This document shows, one piece after another, positions 27,029-36,656 of a stretch of DNA of 64,000 nt. The DNA lies in contig NZ_JAHGAJ010000022.1 of NCBI RefSeq assembly GCF_030248535.1, forward strand, positions 1 through 64,000, in the 5' to 3' direction. The notes under the pieces were generated by a model, which had not been told where the DNA came from, searched no databases, and worked only from the letters and a program-made list of their open reading frames with translations. Position numbers and translations under genes: made by a program. The first letter of the stretch is position 1. Every line of letters starts with the position of its first letter. The stretch comes from Vibrio sp. D404a. Lineage in GTDB: Bacteria; Pseudomonadota; Gammaproteobacteria; Enterobacterales; Vibrionaceae.

Positions 27029-27661
27029 CTACTTCATCTCACCGTAGCGTTCTAGGTAAAGAACGGTTGCAGCGGTTCTAGATGCAACTTGTAACTTTTT
27101 AAGCAAGCTCTTCATATGTACCTTAACTGTCGATTCAGAAATAAACAGATGATCGGCAATTTGCTTGTTACGGTAACCTTTAGCAACCTCTTGAAGGATC
27201 TGCATTTCACGTTCAGTCAGCTGGTCAAAAATGTCTTCGCGACTCGCTGCATCGCTTAGGTAACGGGCTACTACACTGCTGTACGCTTTGTCGCCGCTGT
27301 GTGCTTGTTTAAGAAGCTCAATCAGTTCATCAGGCTCTGTGTCTTTTAGAAGATAACCATCAGCACCTGCTTTTACGATAGCTTCAATATCTGCTGGGCT
27401 ATCCGATACGGTTAGAATCACAATGTTTGCATTCGAGCCATCAGTGCGAAGAGCTTTCAAGGTGTCCAATCCAGACATGCCCTTCATGTTAAGATCCAAT
27501 AGAATTAGATCAGGATCTTCCTCATGAGCCATTGCGACTGCATCTGTACCGTTGCTTGCTTCTCCGACTACTTCAAACTCATCTTCAAAACTGAGTAGCT
27601 GACTGATACCACGGCGCATCAACGGGTGGTCATCGACCAACATTACTTTACAAATCGTCAA
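27029..27661 (-). CDS. narP: NarP-type nitrate/nitrite response regulator
   Basis: 210 residues. The receiver domain starts KVMLVDDHPLMRRG with the phospho-Asp in LILLDLNMKGMSGLDTL, and the LuxR-type helix-turn-helix at the end reads LTEREMQILQEVAKGYRNKQIA. The likely start is TTG at 27661: GGAAG lies about 6 nt before it and the first β-strand needs these residues. An ATG at 27643 would cut into the fold. It overlaps narQ by 14 bp. Phosphorylated NarP activates periplasmic nitrate reductase genes, and a matching site lies before napF. Confidence 0.92.
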   Translation of the reverse strand: MTICKVMLVDDHPLMRRGISQLLSFEDEFEVVGEASNGTDAVAMAHEEDPDLILLDLNMKGMSGLDTLKALRTDGSNANIVILTVSDSPADIEAIVKAGADGYLLKDTEPDELIELLKQAHSGDKAYSSVVARYLSDAASREDIFDQLTEREMQILQEVAKGYRNKQIADHLFISESTVKVHMKSLLKKLQVASRTAATVLYLERYGEMK

Positions 27662-29378
27662 GATTAACTTCCTTCAAACTTTTATACTTTAGAATGACTG
27701 TACAGCCCTTACCTTTCGCTGTTTCAATCGTTAATTCGCCATTCAGCCTTGCCGCGCGCTCCTGCATTATACTCATGCCATAGTGATTTACCTTAGAAGC
27801 ACTATGGTCAAAACCATCTCCGTTATCCTTTATCACGACTAATACTTCGCCATTTTCATCATTACAGCGTACATCGATTAAATCGGCATTGGCGTGTTTT
27901 ATTGCATTTACGGTTGCTTCACGAATCAATTGAAGCAAATGAACTTGGCTATGCGCATCAAGTTCGATTGATGACAGATTATTGGTTAAATTAATCGTGC
28001 CATCCGTTCTTTCACTGAGTTGCTCAAGCATGGTGCTCAGAGCATCCCCGAAGTTCCCTTCTTTAATTGACAGCCTAAAGGTCGTCAATAACTCTCTTAA
28101 TTGAGTATAAGCATCAGCAAGGCCATTCCCCAACTCTAGGGCGATCTGTTCTGACTGCTCCCTATGTTTATGTTCAGGAAGCTTACCTATAACTCGTTTT
28201 AAGAGAGTAACTTGAATTTTCAAATAAGACAGTGACTGAGCTAGCGAGTCATGAAGCTCACGTGCAATCGTTGCACGCTCTTCCATAATGATCAGCTGCT
28301 CTGCCTGTTTCTGTGCAATGTTATAGTATACCGCACGTGAAAGTAGACGAATAAAGTTATCGATTAGTGCTTTTGTAGAGTGCCCATGGTGGTAGCAACA
28401 ATACAAATAGCCAAGCGTGATTTCACTATCATCCAGCTTCATCTCAAATTTTTCGTAGTGCGAATTCTCATCGTACCCTTCATCGAGAACAAATGAGCGT
28501 CCAGAACTGTCGAGTATTTCTAACCTCAGGGACTCTATATCTTCCAAGCTCACCAAATGCTGCAGAATAGCCCTAAAGTTTTCTGGAGAAACGCGGGTGA
28601 CACGCAATTCTTGAGATGAATTATAGAGCGCTTGCAAAGATTGGTTCGCACTCTGCAACTCTTTCGTTTTCGCATCAACGACATCTTCCAGGTTTCGATA
28701 AAGCGCGCCCAGATCTCGCGTCATCGAGTTAAAGGTCTTGGTTAATATCCCAAGCTCGTTGTTATTGGTCACCTCTAAATGCACTTCAAAATCACTGTTT
28801 TTGATTCTATGGCTGGCTGCAACCAAGGCATGTAACGGTTTAACAACTTGTTTACGTACAAAGTGAACAACAAAAAGAGATATGACTAGAATCCCACCCA
28901 GTCCAATACCACCAGCCCACGCCAATTTGATGAGCTTGTTTTCAGAAAATTCTTGGAGCTTAAATACGAAGCCATCGATTTCAGAGACAAAATTTTCGAC
29001 CAGAACAAGATAATGCTGCCTGTCTGAACTATTCAGAACTTGCTTCAATTCATGCCATCGACCAATGATCAAATAGTAGTCTTCTGTGATATGCGTCGGA
29101 ACTTCCCAACCTACTAGGTCAGACATCGACTCCGAATAGAGCGACGCTTCGAATTCTCGAATATGCTCGTCGTAATCCATTGATTGAACTTGTATATCAT
29201 GAGCTAAACGATAGCTCTGCATACGCATAGAGCCCGCGACGTTCACTGCCTCGGCATCATTCAGACTCGACGCCAAAGTGAAGATCGCAAATCCAGTCGT
29301 CGCCACTGATAAAAGGAGGATTAAAAGTAGTGACTTAGCGATGGTACTGGTGAGAGATGAAACTGGTTTTATAAGCAA
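27648..29378 (-). CDS. narQ: NarQ-type nitrate/nitrite sensor histidine kinase
   Basis: 576 residues from a TTG at 29378 that follows GGGA; this matches the usual NarQ length, while the open frame reaches back to 29468. Order: TM1, the nitrate-binding P-box (DAEAVNVAGSMRMQSYRLA), periplasmic helices, TM2, HAMP, a signalling helix, the HisKA_3 domain with ERATIARELHDSLAQSLSYLKIQV, and the HATPase region (DNGDGFD). It senses nitrate and nitrite outside and phosphorylates NarP. Divergent from nap. Confidence 0.9.
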   Translation of the reverse strand: MLIKPVSSLTSTIAKSLLLILLLSVATTGFAIFTLASSLNDAEAVNVAGSMRMQSYRLAHDIQVQSMDYDEHIREFEASLYSESMSDLVGWEVPTHITEDYYLIIGRWHELKQVLNSSDRQHYLVLVENFVSEIDGFVFKLQEFSENKLIKLAWAGGIGLGGILVISLFVVHFVRKQVVKPLHALVAASHRIKNSDFEVHLEVTNNNELGILTKTFNSMTRDLGALYRNLEDVVDAKTKELQSANQSLQALYNSSQELRVTRVSPENFRAILQHLVSLEDIESLRLEILDSSGRSFVLDEGYDENSHYEKFEMKLDDSEITLGYLYCCYHHGHSTKALIDNFIRLLSRAVYYNIAQKQAEQLIIMEERATIARELHDSLAQSLSYLKIQVTLLKRVIGKLPEHKHREQSEQIALELGNGLADAYTQLRELLTTFRLSIKEGNFGDALSTMLEQLSERTDGTINLTNNLSSIELDAHSQVHLLQLIREATVNAIKHANADLIDVRCNDENGEVLVVIKDNGDGFDHSASKVNHYGMSIMQERAARLNGELTIETAKGKGCTVILKYKSLKEVNLDDL

Positions 29379-29478
29379 AAGAAATTCCCAATCATGCGCC
29401 TGTAGCTTAACGGCGATTATTGTCACATATCGAAATTCATAGCTCCAACCAATATGTGACCGAACCACACGTAATTTA

Positions 29479-29492
29479 TTGATCTAAGACAA
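29479..29492. promoter_or_regulatory. FNR-like site before nap
   Basis: TTGATCTAAGACAA matches TTGAT-N4-ATCAA at 8 of 10 positions. It lies 22 bp left of the NarP-type 7-2-7 site, measured between facing ends as 29493 to 29507. Confidence 0.6.
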
Positions 29493-29506
29493 TATACAAC
29501 CCTAAT

Positions 29507-29522
29507 TAGCCCTTAGGGGGTA
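29507..29522. promoter_or_regulatory. NarP/NarL 7-2-7 binding site
   Basis: TAGCCCT-TA-GGGGGTA, two inverted heptamers close to TACYYMT. Its centre is about 43 bp before a start site predicted from TACACT at 29545-29550, the position NarP uses in front of E. coli nap. Confidence 0.72.
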
Positions 29523-29630
29523 TTTATGCAAATGTTTCTAAAACTACACTGTATGTGAGAATAAATTACAAGATATTAATGTAAAAACGCTCTACAATTA
29601 CAACATCTTAGCAACATTTAAGGTGAGCGT

Positions 29631-30110
29631 GTGCTAGATTTATCAAAACGGCGTCTGTTTTCACGCAAAAAAGTGGACTTAAGCCAAATCCGATTACCTT
29701 GGATTAAAGAGCTAAGTAACTTTACTGACGACTGTACTCGCTGTGGAAAGTGCATTGATAAGTGTGAAACGGGCATCATCATTTTAGGAGATGGCGGTTT
29801 TCCTACTGTCGACTTCTCAATAGATGAATGCACATTTTGTTACCAATGTGCGGATGTTTGTCCAGAACCAATATTTAAACAAGAGCAAGAGACACCTTGG
29901 CAAGCAAAAGCGTCGATTTCAGACAAATGCTTAGCCCAAAACAACGTTGAATGCCGCAGCTGCGGTGATATGTGTGAGCCAATGGCCATTCAATTTCAAC
30001 TCAGAGCCGGTGGTGTGGCTCTACCCAAAATCGATTTAGATGAGTGTAGCGGATGCGGTGCTTGCGTAGCAGTTTGCCCCACTTCAGCTATTCTTGTGAG
30101 TAATGCATAA
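29631..30110 (+). CDS. napF: NapF, ferredoxin-type protein of the Nap system
   Basis: 159 residues from a GTG at 29631, with AAGGTGAG upstream. Four cysteine clusters are visible: CTRCGKCIDKC, CTFCYQCADVC, a shorter CRSCGDMC and CSGCGACVAVC, so about four 4Fe-4S centres. NapF is cytoplasmic and helps insert Fe-S clusters into NapA. First gene of a napFDABC transcript. Confidence 0.92.
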   Translation: MLDLSKRRLFSRKKVDLSQIRLPWIKELSNFTDDCTRCGKCIDKCETGIIILGDGGFPTVDFSIDECTFCYQCADVCPEPIFKQEQETPWQAKASISDKCLAQNNVECRSCGDMCEPMAIQFQLRAGGVALPKIDLDECSGCGACVAVCPTSAILVSNA

Positions 30111-30132
30111 ATAAAAATAACGAGAGCAATTT

Positions 30133-30438
30133 ATGTCGCTAAACGAAGTTCATATCTCGAGTTTAGTCGTGCATGTGAGCCCAGAGCACCTTTCCGAAAT
30201 CAAAGCCGAGATCGAAAAGTTCGATAATGCAGAGATTTACGGAGACAGCCCTGAAGGCAAAATCATCGTCGTGTTGGAAACAGAAAACCAAGGTTTCGTA
30301 ACTGACACAATAGAAGCAATTAACAATATACAGAACGTTCTAGGCACCGCTTTGGTTTACCACCAAGTAGAAACAGGCCTAGACGAATCAGAATTAGACA
30401 CTGGAAGCAATAATTCTCAAATCGAGGGTGAAGTATGA
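30133..30438 (+). CDS. napD: NapD, NapA-specific Tat chaperone
   Basis: 101 residues. The start [16 protein letters not shown] and the ferredoxin-like fold pattern are typical of NapD. It binds the NapA Tat signal peptide and holds export until the cofactor is loaded. GAGAGCA precedes the ATG. It overlaps napA by 4 bp. The acidic C-terminal tail ([18 protein letters not shown]) is probably flexible. Confidence 0.9.
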   Translation: MSLNEVHISSLVVHVSPEHLSEIKAEIEKFDNAEIYGDSPEGKIIVVLETENQGFVTDTIEAINNIQNVLGTALVYHQVETGLDESELDTGSNNSQIEGEV

Positions 30439-32924
30439 AAATGACAAGACGTGCGTTTGTGAAAGCAAACGCGGCTGCATCAGCAGCAGCCGTTGCAGGT
30501 GTAACTCTACCAGCAACAGCAGCTAACCTGATCGCTAGCTCAGACGAAACAAAAATCACGTGGGATAAAGCGCCTTGTCGTTTTTGTGGTACGGGTTGTT
30601 CAGTACTAGTAGGTACTCAAAATGGTAAAGTGGTTGCTACACAAGGCGACCCAGAAGCACCAGTAAACAAAGGCCTTAACTGTATCAAAGGCTACTTCCT
30701 TTCAAAAATTATGTACGGTAAGGATCGTCTAGACACGCCGCTACTTCGTATGAAAGATGGCAAATTCCATAAAGACGGTGATTTCGCACCAGTATCTTGG
30801 GATCAAGCTTTCGACGTAATGGCTGAAAAGTGGAAAGAAGCACTTGCTAAGAAAGGCCCTACTTCTGTTGGTATGTTCGGTTCAGGCCAATGGACAGTTA
30901 TGGAAGGTTACGCTGCAGCAAAAATGATGAAAGCAGGTTTCCGTTCTAACAACATCGATCCAAACGCTCGTCACTGTATGGCTTCTGCTGTAGTTGGTTT
31001 CATGCGTACTTTCGGTATCGATGAGCCAATGGGTTGTTACGATGACTTCGAACACGCAGACTCTTTCGTTCTGTGGGGTTCAAACATGGCAGAGATGCAC
31101 CCTATCCTTTGGACTCGTATTACTGACCGTCGCTTAAGCCACCCACATGTTAAAGTAAACGTACTGTCTACTTACTACCACCGTTCTTTTGAGCTAGCAG
31201 ACCAAGGTTACATCTTTAACCCACAATCTGACCTTGCGATTGCAAACTTCATCGCTAACTACATCATCGAAAACGATGCAGTTAACTGGGACTTCGTTAA
31301 CAAGCACACGAACTTCAAGCAAGCAGATACTGATATCGGTTACGGTCTACGTGATGAAGATCCACTACAGCAAGCTGCGGCGAATCCTAACTCAGGCAAA
31401 ATGACATCTATCTCTTTCGAGGAGTACAAGAAGTCTGTTGCGCCATACACAGTTGAGAAAGCGTCTGAAATCTCAGGTGTTGAACCAGAGAAGCTAATCG
31501 AGCTTGCGAAGCAATACGCGGATCCAAACACGAAAGTAATGTCTCTATGGACTATGGGTATGAACCAACATACTCGTGGTGTATGGATGAACAGCCTTGT
31601 TTACAACATTCACCTACTTGTAGGTAAGATTGCGACTCCAGGTAACAGCCCATTCTCACTAACAGGTCAACCATCTGCATGTGGTACTGCTCGTGAAGTA
31701 GGTACATTTGCACACCGTCTACCAGCAGACATGGTGGTAATGAATCCTAAGCACCGTGAGTACGCAGAGAAAATTTGGGACATCCCTACTGGCGTTATCC
31801 CACCAAAACCAGGTTACCACGCGGTACTTCAAGACCGTATGCTTAACGACGGCAAGCTAAACGCTTACTGGGTAATGTGTAACAACAACATGCAAGCTGG
31901 TCCAAACATCAACAACGAACGTCTACCGGGCTACCGTAACCCAGAGAACTTCATTGTATGTTCTGACCCATACCCAACAGCAACAGCTCAAGCAGCCGAC
32001 CTGATTCTTCCTACAGCAATGTGGATCGAGAAAGAAGGTGCCTACGGTAACGCAGAGCGTCGTACACAAGCTTGGTACCAACAAGTTCCTGCAGTTGAAG
32101 GCGCGAAGTCGGATCTATGGCAAATCATGGAGTTCACTAAACGCTTCAAGATGGAAGAGATCTGGACTGAAGAGCAACTGGCTCTAGCTCCACAATGGCG
32201 TGGCAAGTCAATGTACGACATGCTTTTCCAAAACGGCAAAGTGAACAAGTTCCCTCTATCTGAAGCTCAAGAGCTGAACGACGACGCAAAAGCAGCTGGT
32301 TTCTACATCCAGAAAGGTCTTTTCGAAGAGTACGCAGCGTTTGGTCGTGACCACGGACACGATTTAGCACCATACGATGTTTACCACACTGTACGTGGTC
32401 TACGTTGGCCTGTTGTTGACGGCAAAGAGACACTTTGGCGTTACAAAGAAGGTTCAGATCCATATGCGAAAGAAGGCTCAGGTTGGGACTTCTACGGTAA
32501 GCCAGATGGCAAAGCATTGATCATCTCTGCACCGTACGAAGCGCCACCAGAAGCACCAGATTCTGAGTTCGACATGTGGCTATGTACTGGCCGTGTTCTT
32601 GAGCACTGGCACACAGGTACTATGACTCGTCGTGTTCCTGAGCTTTACAAAGCAGTTCCTGATGCAGTGTGTTACATGCACCCTGCTGATGCGAAAGCTC
32701 GCGGCGTTCGTCGTGGTGAAGAAGTTCTTATTTCTAATAAGCGCGGTGAAGTACGAGTTCGTGTTGAAACTCGCGGTCGTAACCGTCCACCACAAGGCTT
32801 GGTATTCGTACCATTCTTTGATGCGCGCATTCTAATCAACAAGCTGATTCTAGATGCAACTGATCCACTATCGAAGCAAACAGACTTCAAGAAGTGTCCA
32901 GTTAAAATCACAAAAGTCGCTTAA
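30435..32924 (+). CDS. napA: NapA, periplasmic nitrate reductase catalytic subunit
   Basis: 829 residues, normal size. The Tat signal [13 protein letters not shown] is cut near ATAA. The 4Fe-4S ligands are Cys48, Cys51, Cys55 and Cys83, and the molybdenum ligand is Cys181 in ARHCMASA. The enzyme carries Mo-bis-MGD and reduces nitrate to nitrite in the periplasm with electrons from NapC via NapB. No napG or napH is present, so electrons should come from menaquinol/ubiquinol through NapC only. Confidence 0.97.
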   Translation: MKMTRRAFVKANAAASAAAVAGVTLPATAANLIASSDETKITWDKAPCRFCGTGCSVLVGTQNGKVVATQGDPEAPVNKGLNCIKGYFLSKIMYGKDRLDTPLLRMKDGKFHKDGDFAPVSWDQAFDVMAEKWKEALAKKGPTSVGMFGSGQWTVMEGYAAAKMMKAGFRSNNIDPNARHCMASAVVGFMRTFGIDEPMGCYDDFEHADSFVLWGSNMAEMHPILWTRITDRRLSHPHVKVNVLSTYYHRSFELADQGYIFNPQSDLAIANFIANYIIENDAVNWDFVNKHTNFKQADTDIGYGLRDEDPLQQAAANPNSGKMTSISFEEYKKSVAPYTVEKASEISGVEPEKLIELAKQYADPNTKVMSLWTMGMNQHTRGVWMNSLVYNIHLLVGKIATPGNSPFSLTGQPSACGTAREVGTFAHRLPADMVVMNPKHREYAEKIWDIPTGVIPPKPGYHAVLQDRMLNDGKLNAYWVMCNNNMQAGPNINNERLPGYRNPENFIVCSDPYPTATAQAADLILPTAMWIEKEGAYGNAERRTQAWYQQVPAVEGAKSDLWQIMEFTKRFKMEEIWTEEQLALAPQWRGKSMYDMLFQNGKVNKFPLSEAQELNDDAKAAGFYIQKGLFEEYAAFGRDHGHDLAPYDVYHTVRGLRWPVVDGKETLWRYKEGSDPYAKEGSGWDFYGKPDGKALIISAPYEAPPEAPDSEFDMWLCTGRVLEHWHTGTMTRRVPELYKAVPDAVCYMHPADAKARGVRRGEEVLISNKRGEVRVRVETRGRNRPPQGLVFVPFFDARILINKLILDATDPLSKQTDFKKCPVKITKVA

Positions 32925-32940
32925 TTAGTTAAGAATGTCA

Positions 32941-32963
32941 GGGCTGCAGCCTTTGTGCAGCCC
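32941..32963 (+). other. Stem-loop between napA and napB
   Basis: GGGCTGCA (32941-32948) pairs with TGCAGCCC (32956-32963) across 7 nt. No T tract follows, so it is more likely an mRNA stability or processing element than a terminator. Confidence 0.65.
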
Positions 32964-32999
32964 GCTATAAGAATTTAGCCATTCGGCGGAGAATAAATA

Positions 33000-33455
33000 A
33001 TGAAAAAATTACTCATCACACTGTTATCTGTTGGTGCAATGATCGCTGGTGTTGCTCAAGCTGAGCTTGAAAACCCAGGTGGTATCGGTGGCGTGGAATC
33101 ACTACGTGGTGCTAGCGAACTTGAAACAACTCGTCCTGCGGATGATTTTAAAAAGTTCCCTCGTGAACAAGTACTAGAAAGTGACTTCGTTTATCAGCCA
33201 CCGTTGATCCCACACTCAACTCGTAGCTACGAAGTGTCTCTTAACGCGAACAAATGTCTGTCATGCCACAGCTGGAAAAACGCAAAAGAGATGGGTGCGA
33301 CTAAGATCAGTGTTACTCACTACATGAACCGTGAAGATGCTGTACTTGCAGACGTATCACCTCGTCGTTACTTCTGTCTTCAGTGTCACGTACCTCAAGC
33401 AAATGCAAAACCATTGATTGAGAATGAATACCAGCGCGTAGAATCTCTTCGCTAA
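33000..33455 (+). CDS. napB: NapB, diheme cytochrome c subunit
   Basis: 151 residues. A signal peptide ends at AQA. Two CxxCH haem sites are at 86-90 (CLSCH) and 126-130 (CLQCH), with further ligand histidines at H72 and H107. It passes electrons from NapC to NapA in the periplasm. GGCGGAG lies 8 nt upstream of the ATG. Confidence 0.95.
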   Translation: MKKLLITLLSVGAMIAGVAQAELENPGGIGGVESLRGASELETTRPADDFKKFPREQVLESDFVYQPPLIPHSTRSYEVSLNANKCLSCHSWKNAKEMGATKISVTHYMNREDAVLADVSPRRYFCLQCHVPQANAKPLIENEYQRVESLR

Positions 33456-33480
33456 TCCGTACCTGAGAAGAGGCGAATTT

Positions 33481-34059
33481 ATGAAACTATTAAAAACGTT
33501 TTGGAAAAGGCTATCGACGCCAAGTAAAGCTGCAGCAGGTGTTCTGTTGTTCATGGGCTTTGCAGGTGGTCTCCTTTTCTGGGGTGCATTCAACACGGGG
33601 ATGGAAGCAACCAACACAGAAGAATTCTGTTCTGGCTGTCACGCTCCTATCGTTGAAGAGATCCAAGAGACGATCCACTACTCAAACCGTTCAGGTGTTC
33701 GTGCAATCTGTTCAGACTGTCACGTACCGCATGAGTGGACTGATAAGATCGTTCGTAAAGTTCAAGCATCAAAAGAGCTATACGCACACTTCATTGCTAA
33801 GACAATCGACACGCCTGAGAAATTCAAAGAGCGTCGTCATCACCTAGCAGAACGTGAGTGGGCTCGTTTGAAGAAGAATGACTCTCTAGAATGTCGTAAC
33901 TGTCACCAATTTGAGTTTATGGACTTCTCTGAGCAGAGTTCACGCAGTGCTAAGCAGCACTCAACAGCACTGGCTTCGGGCGAAAAAACATGTGTAGATT
34001 GCCACAAAGGTATCGCACACAAACTGCCTGACATGCACGGTGTTGAAGGCTGGCAATAA
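33481..34059 (+). CDS. napC: NapC, tetrahaem quinol dehydrogenase
   Basis: 192 residues. One N-terminal TM (about 17-37) anchors four CxxCH sites at 50-54, 77-81, 138-142 and 171-175. It oxidises quinol in the inner membrane and feeds NapB/NapA. The start follows napB by 25 bp. Length and motif spacing are typical. Confidence 0.95.
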   Translation: MKLLKTFWKRLSTPSKAAAGVLLFMGFAGGLLFWGAFNTGMEATNTEEFCSGCHAPIVEEIQETIHYSNRSGVRAICSDCHVPHEWTDKIVRKVQASKELYAHFIAKTIDTPEKFKERRHHLAEREWARLKKNDSLECRNCHQFEFMDFSEQSSRSAKQHSTALASGEKTCVDCHKGIAHKLPDMHGVEGWQ

Positions 34060-34070
34060 GAGGATAAGCA

Positions 34071-34208
34071 ATGAGTACTTTAGAATCAGTAATTTGGCAT
34101 ATCCTTGGTTACAGCGCGATGCCATTCATCATTCTTTCAGGCTTCGCAGTTGTTGCTGCTATCTCTATCTGGATTCTTTCATTCGGTAAAGATAAAGAAG
34201 TCGAATAA
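34071..34208 (+). CDS. 45-residue membrane peptide at the end of the nap operon (TIGR02808-like)
   Basis: A 45-codon frame begins at ATG 34071, with AGAGGA 7-11 nt upstream and only 11 bp after napC. The product is a single TM helix (about 15-37, PFIILSGFAVVAAISIWILSF) with a short charged tail KDKEVE. It matches my knowledge of the TIGR02808 family, tiny Vibrio and Photobacterium proteins found next to nap genes. Function unknown. It may stabilise NapC or a NapC-NapB contact, as other small respiratory peptides do, which is inference. A terminator follows. Confidence 0.8.
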   Translation: MSTLESVIWHILGYSAMPFIILSGFAVVAAISIWILSFGKDKEVE

Positions 34209-34242
34209 TTAACATCAACTTTTTGCCTATTTAGTTGATACT

Positions 34243-34271
34243 AAAAAGCCACTGATTACAGTGGCTTTTTT
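34243..34271. terminator. Bidirectional terminator between nap and pha
   Basis: GCCACTG (34248-34254) pairs with CAGTGGC (34259-34265) across ATTA, flanked by A and T runs, so it ends both operons. Confidence 0.92.
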
Positions 34272-34337
34272 ATTATTTACACTTTTTCAAAACAGAGGCT
34301 AATCCGTAATTAGCTCTTTGCGTCTGACTCTCCGCGT

Positions 34338-36119
34338 CTAGCTCTCTGCGTCTACGATTGGCAATACCTGTTTCACATAGTCACCCGGTGCGGTTCCAAT
34401 CACAGGATGAAGCTCGGAGCCTCGATTAAACGGTTCTCTCGGTTCATCACTTTCAAAGCCCCCTAACCATTGATTCCAGTGTACCCACCAAGAGCCTTCG
34501 TTGTGTTTCGCATTCGCTAGCCACTCTTGAGCAGAATCATCGAGATTGTCATTCAACCAGTAACCATACTTGTTCTTACTTGGATGGTTAACGATACCTG
34601 CGATATGACCCGATTCACCCAAGACAAAGGTTTTGTTACCACCAGTGTTAAGTGCACCGCGATACGTCCCCTGCCATAAAGCAATGTGGTCATCTTTGGT
34701 CGAGATAAAGTAGCTTGGAATCTTGATCTTATTAAGATCAATCCAAACACCACCGATTTTCACGCCTTTATCTTGAACTAATTTATTCTCTAAATAGAGC
34801 TCTCTTAGCAAGAAGTTGTGACATTTAGCGGCGACGTTAGTGCTATCACTATTCCAATACAGGAGATCAAACTCCATCGGACTGCTACCTTTCAAATAGT
34901 TATCGATGTAGTAGTTCCAGTAGAGGCTGTTTTCTCTAAGCAGACTGAATGTAACACTCAATGAACGACCGTCCATAAAGCCTTTCATATCGTTCTGCTT
35001 CTCGATAGCACTTATGATGGTGTCGTTGATATAGGCACCCACTTCACCCGGTTGAGAGAAATCAAGCAGAGTTGTGAAGAAGGTAGCCGTCTTGATTCGC
35101 TTCTTCATGCGCTTAGCTGCGTAGTAAGCCACCGTTGAAGCCAACACCGTGCCACCAATGCAGTAACCCGCCGCATTGATTTGCTCTTTGCCAGTAATAT
35201 CTTCAATCGCTGCGACAGCTTTAACCACTCCTTCAGTGACATAGTCACCAAACTCGAGGTCTTTTTGAGCTTCACCTGGGTTACGCCAAGACATCATAAA
35301 CACACTATGACCTTGCTCTAGCAACCAACGAACCATCGAATTCTTTTCTCTAAGATCAAGAATGTAGTACTTGTTGATGAATGGCGGCACAATCAACATT
35401 GGTGTCGCGTTGACTTGCTCTGTCTTCGGATGATACTGGATCAACTCAAACAGTTCGTTTTTGAACACCACATCCCCTTCCGTGTTCGCAACATCTTGCC
35501 CAAGTCTAAAGGCATTGTTGTTAGTCATACGGATCTTGAGAATATCAGCACTCGATTCAATGTCTGCTCGAAGTTGCTCTAGACCATCAACAAGGTTCTC
35601 ACCATTCCGCTCTAGAGTGAGCTTCATTAACTCAGGGTTAGTCGCGATGAAGTTCGTTGGCGAAAGCGCATTAATTGCCTGACGTGAGAAGAAAGCAACA
35701 CGCTCTTTCGTTTTCTCGTCAATGCCTTCCATCGACTCAATCGTCTCTAAATAGCTTTTGCTGAACAGCAAATAAGATTGCTTAATGAAGTTGTAGAAAG
35801 GGTCGTTTTTCCATGCGTCATCGATAAAACGCTTGTCATCACGCTCTTCAGAGACAATGGAACTGGTGTTACCCATTAATACTGTATTCTGCCAAATTTG
35901 CAGTTGTTGCTCCCACCATTGCGACTGTAGCTTCAGCATATCTGCAGGTTGATTGATGGCTTGCTCAAAGATCTTCGATGCGTCTTCAAAGTTAATTTCT
36001 TGCATCGCTTTGTTGAGAGGTGAATGTGCGGCTTCCTTGCTTTGTTCAAAGTTCTCCCACCATTGCTGGTTTGTTTGTTGAAGTTTTACAAGGTAGTCCG
36101 AAAAGAAGTGTTGAAACAT
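34338..36119 (-). CDS. phaC: Class I polyhydroxyalkanoate synthase
   Basis: 593 residues, the class I length. The α/β-hydrolase core has the modified lipase box GYCIGGT with catalytic Cys320, an Asp in STKDDHIALW and a His in ESGHIAGIVN. It polymerises (R)-3-hydroxybutyryl-CoA into PHB granules. GGAG precedes the ATG. It is the last gene of phaB-phaA-phasin-phaC. Confidence 0.95.
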   Translation of the reverse strand: MFQHFFSDYLVKLQQTNQQWWENFEQSKEAAHSPLNKAMQEINFEDASKIFEQAINQPADMLKLQSQWWEQQLQIWQNTVLMGNTSSIVSEERDDKRFIDDAWKNDPFYNFIKQSYLLFSKSYLETIESMEGIDEKTKERVAFFSRQAINALSPTNFIATNPELMKLTLERNGENLVDGLEQLRADIESSADILKIRMTNNNAFRLGQDVANTEGDVVFKNELFELIQYHPKTEQVNATPMLIVPPFINKYYILDLREKNSMVRWLLEQGHSVFMMSWRNPGEAQKDLEFGDYVTEGVVKAVAAIEDITGKEQINAAGYCIGGTVLASTVAYYAAKRMKKRIKTATFFTTLLDFSQPGEVGAYINDTIISAIEKQNDMKGFMDGRSLSVTFSLLRENSLYWNYYIDNYLKGSSPMEFDLLYWNSDSTNVAAKCHNFLLRELYLENKLVQDKGVKIGGVWIDLNKIKIPSYFISTKDDHIALWQGTYRGALNTGGNKTFVLGESGHIAGIVNHPSKNKYGYWLNDNLDDSAQEWLANAKHNEGSWWVHWNQWLGGFESDEPREPFNRGSELHPVIGTAPGDYVKQVLPIVDAES

Positions 36120-36207
36120 AATCTAACTCCAATGATCGGAAAATCGCCACTGACTCATACCAAAATAATCGATAAAGACTACACGTATGACCCAGTGGCG
36201 ACTTAAT

Positions 36208-36552
36208 TTAGGCAGATGTTGTGTTTAGGTTTTCCGTCGTCAACGTTTCAACATCTTCTTTAAACTCCTTCGCCGCAGCTTGGAATTTATTGCTGTCCGT
36301 CATCATTTGCTGTGACAGTTGGCTTAGTACAGCAAGTTGTTGGCTGTTAAATGCAGCAAGACCGTTTACGTCTTTGATATCTGTTACTGCTTTCATTTGC
36401 GCTAGACCCATATCGGTATAAGTCTTCATCGCGTTCATTTGCAGCTCAGTCATAACCTCTACATTCTTAGCAATCAGCTTGTTGAACTTGAAGTAAGGTT
36501 CAAATTGCTTTTCTGTTTGGTCTGTCATTGATTTAAAAATATCCGTGTACAT
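36208..36552 (-). CDS. phaP: Phasin family granule-associated protein
   Basis: 114 residues, all helical and amphipathic, with FNKLIAKNVEVMTELQMNAMKTYTD and LAAFNSQQLAVLSQLSQ. Phasins coat PHB granules and control their size and number. AGGAG lies 7 nt before the ATG. Its position between thiolase and synthase fits. Confidence 0.88.
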   Translation of the reverse strand: MYTDIFKSMTDQTEKQFEPYFKFNKLIAKNVEVMTELQMNAMKTYTDMGLAQMKAVTDIKDVNGLAAFNSQQLAVLSQLSQQMMTDSNKFQAAAKEFKEDVETLTTENLNTTSA

Positions 36553-36656
36553 ACATAACTCCTAAAGATTTCAAAGATTGAATTACAATTCGTGTAGCTT
36601 GTTTCTAGAGGTTGACCAATAGCGGCTAAACGGTGTTCGCCCTGCCGCTACTGAAG

